Position numbers and translations under genes: made by a program
NCBI GenBank assembly: GCA_041485385.1
Contig: JBGPJM010000136.1
Location: 1 to 13,167, forward strand
DNA length: 13,167 nt
DNA from: JBGPJM01 sp041485385
Lineage (GTDB): Bacteria; Planctomycetota; Phycisphaerae; Phycisphaerales; UBA1924
Direction: 5' to 3'
Part shown: positions 13,147-13,167 of the stretch, one piece after another
How the letters are laid out: each line of letters begins with the position of its first letter
Numbering within the stretch: position 1 is the first letter of the stretch
The notes under the pieces: model-generated
Told to the model about the DNA's origin: nothing
Database searches by the model: none
The model's input: the letters and a program-made list of their open reading frames with translations, nothing else

Positions 13147-13167
13147 CTTTCACTTCTCACTTTTCAC
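13147..13167 (-). repeat. GTGARAR heptad repeat at the right edge of the window
   Basis: On the - strand three exact-period 7-nt units read GTGAAAA (13167-13161), GTGAGAA (13160-13154) and GTGAAAG (13153-13147). TGA occurs once per unit and so in all three frames. The array may continue beyond the window. It lies just upstream of the SDR epimerase gene and shares period and TGA phase with the array at 12161-12190. Confidence 0.6.

Noticed and set aside
13109..13153. GTG 13153 as start of the SDR epimerase
   Set aside because: That GTG is part of the heptad repeat, and the added residues precede the usual Rossmann start; ATG 13108 or 13138 fits better.
12153..13167. CRISPR-like reading of the short repeats on the right side
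   Set aside because: The units are 7 nt with no spacers, and no cas gene is present.

Overview
This is a GC-rich, densely coded bacterial window with eight genes on the + strand (1-10084) and three on the - strand (10206-13108). No rRNA, tRNA, CRISPR array or insertion sequence was seen. Strong GC3 bias, alternative starts (GTG, TTG), an exosortase-locus-type polysaccharide deacetylase, a plant-like GDP-mannose 3,5-epimerase and an NrfD-type molybdoenzyme module suggest a Planctomycetes-like (perhaps Phycisphaerae) genome. This placement is inference from gene content, with no marker gene to support it.

Layout: (a) 1-942 is the 3' part of a GDP-mannose 3,5-epimerase gene with a very basic Lys/Ala/Pro tail. 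(b) 1084-6288 is a respiratory sulfur-type module: a four-cluster ferredoxin fused to an NrfD/PsrC-type membrane anchor, a ~927-residue molybdopterin oxidoreductase without a Tat signal, and a TauE/SafE (TSUP) anion exporter behind an unusual G-rich leader. The set resembles the cytoplasmic sulfite:quinone oxidoreductase SoeABC plus a sulfite/sulfonate exporter, with SoeB and SoeC as one polypeptide. (c) 6425-10084 is a polysaccharide run: a WcaI/WbuB-like GT4 glycosyltransferase, a formyltransferase, an XrtA/PEP-CTERM-type polysaccharide deacetylase (with DUF3473) and a WcaF-like hexapeptide acetyltransferase. (d) 10085-10205 is a convergent intergenic region rich in small inverted repeats. 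(e) On the - strand, a UDP-hexose 4-epimerase-like SDR is followed by two paralogous KdtX/WaaE-type GT2 glycosyltransferases whose genes overlap by 4 nt.

How the genes fit together: the epimerases supply nucleotide sugars (GDP-L-galactose/gulose; UDP-GlcNAc/GalNAc or UDP-Glc/Gal), the three glycosyltransferases build a repeat unit or lipid-linked core, and the formyltransferase, deacetylase and acetyltransferase decorate it. The molybdoenzyme module probably oxidises sulfite (or a related sulfur oxyanion) in the cytoplasm and passes electrons to quinone, with the TSUP protein exporting the anion. It interrupts the polysaccharide genes and may be functionally unrelated to them.

The most unusual non-coding signals are phased 7-nt TGARRRR repeats at two - strand gene boundaries, which place stop codons in all three frames, and guanine-tract leaders (G-quadruplex type) in front of the TSUP gene and of one glycosyltransferase gene.
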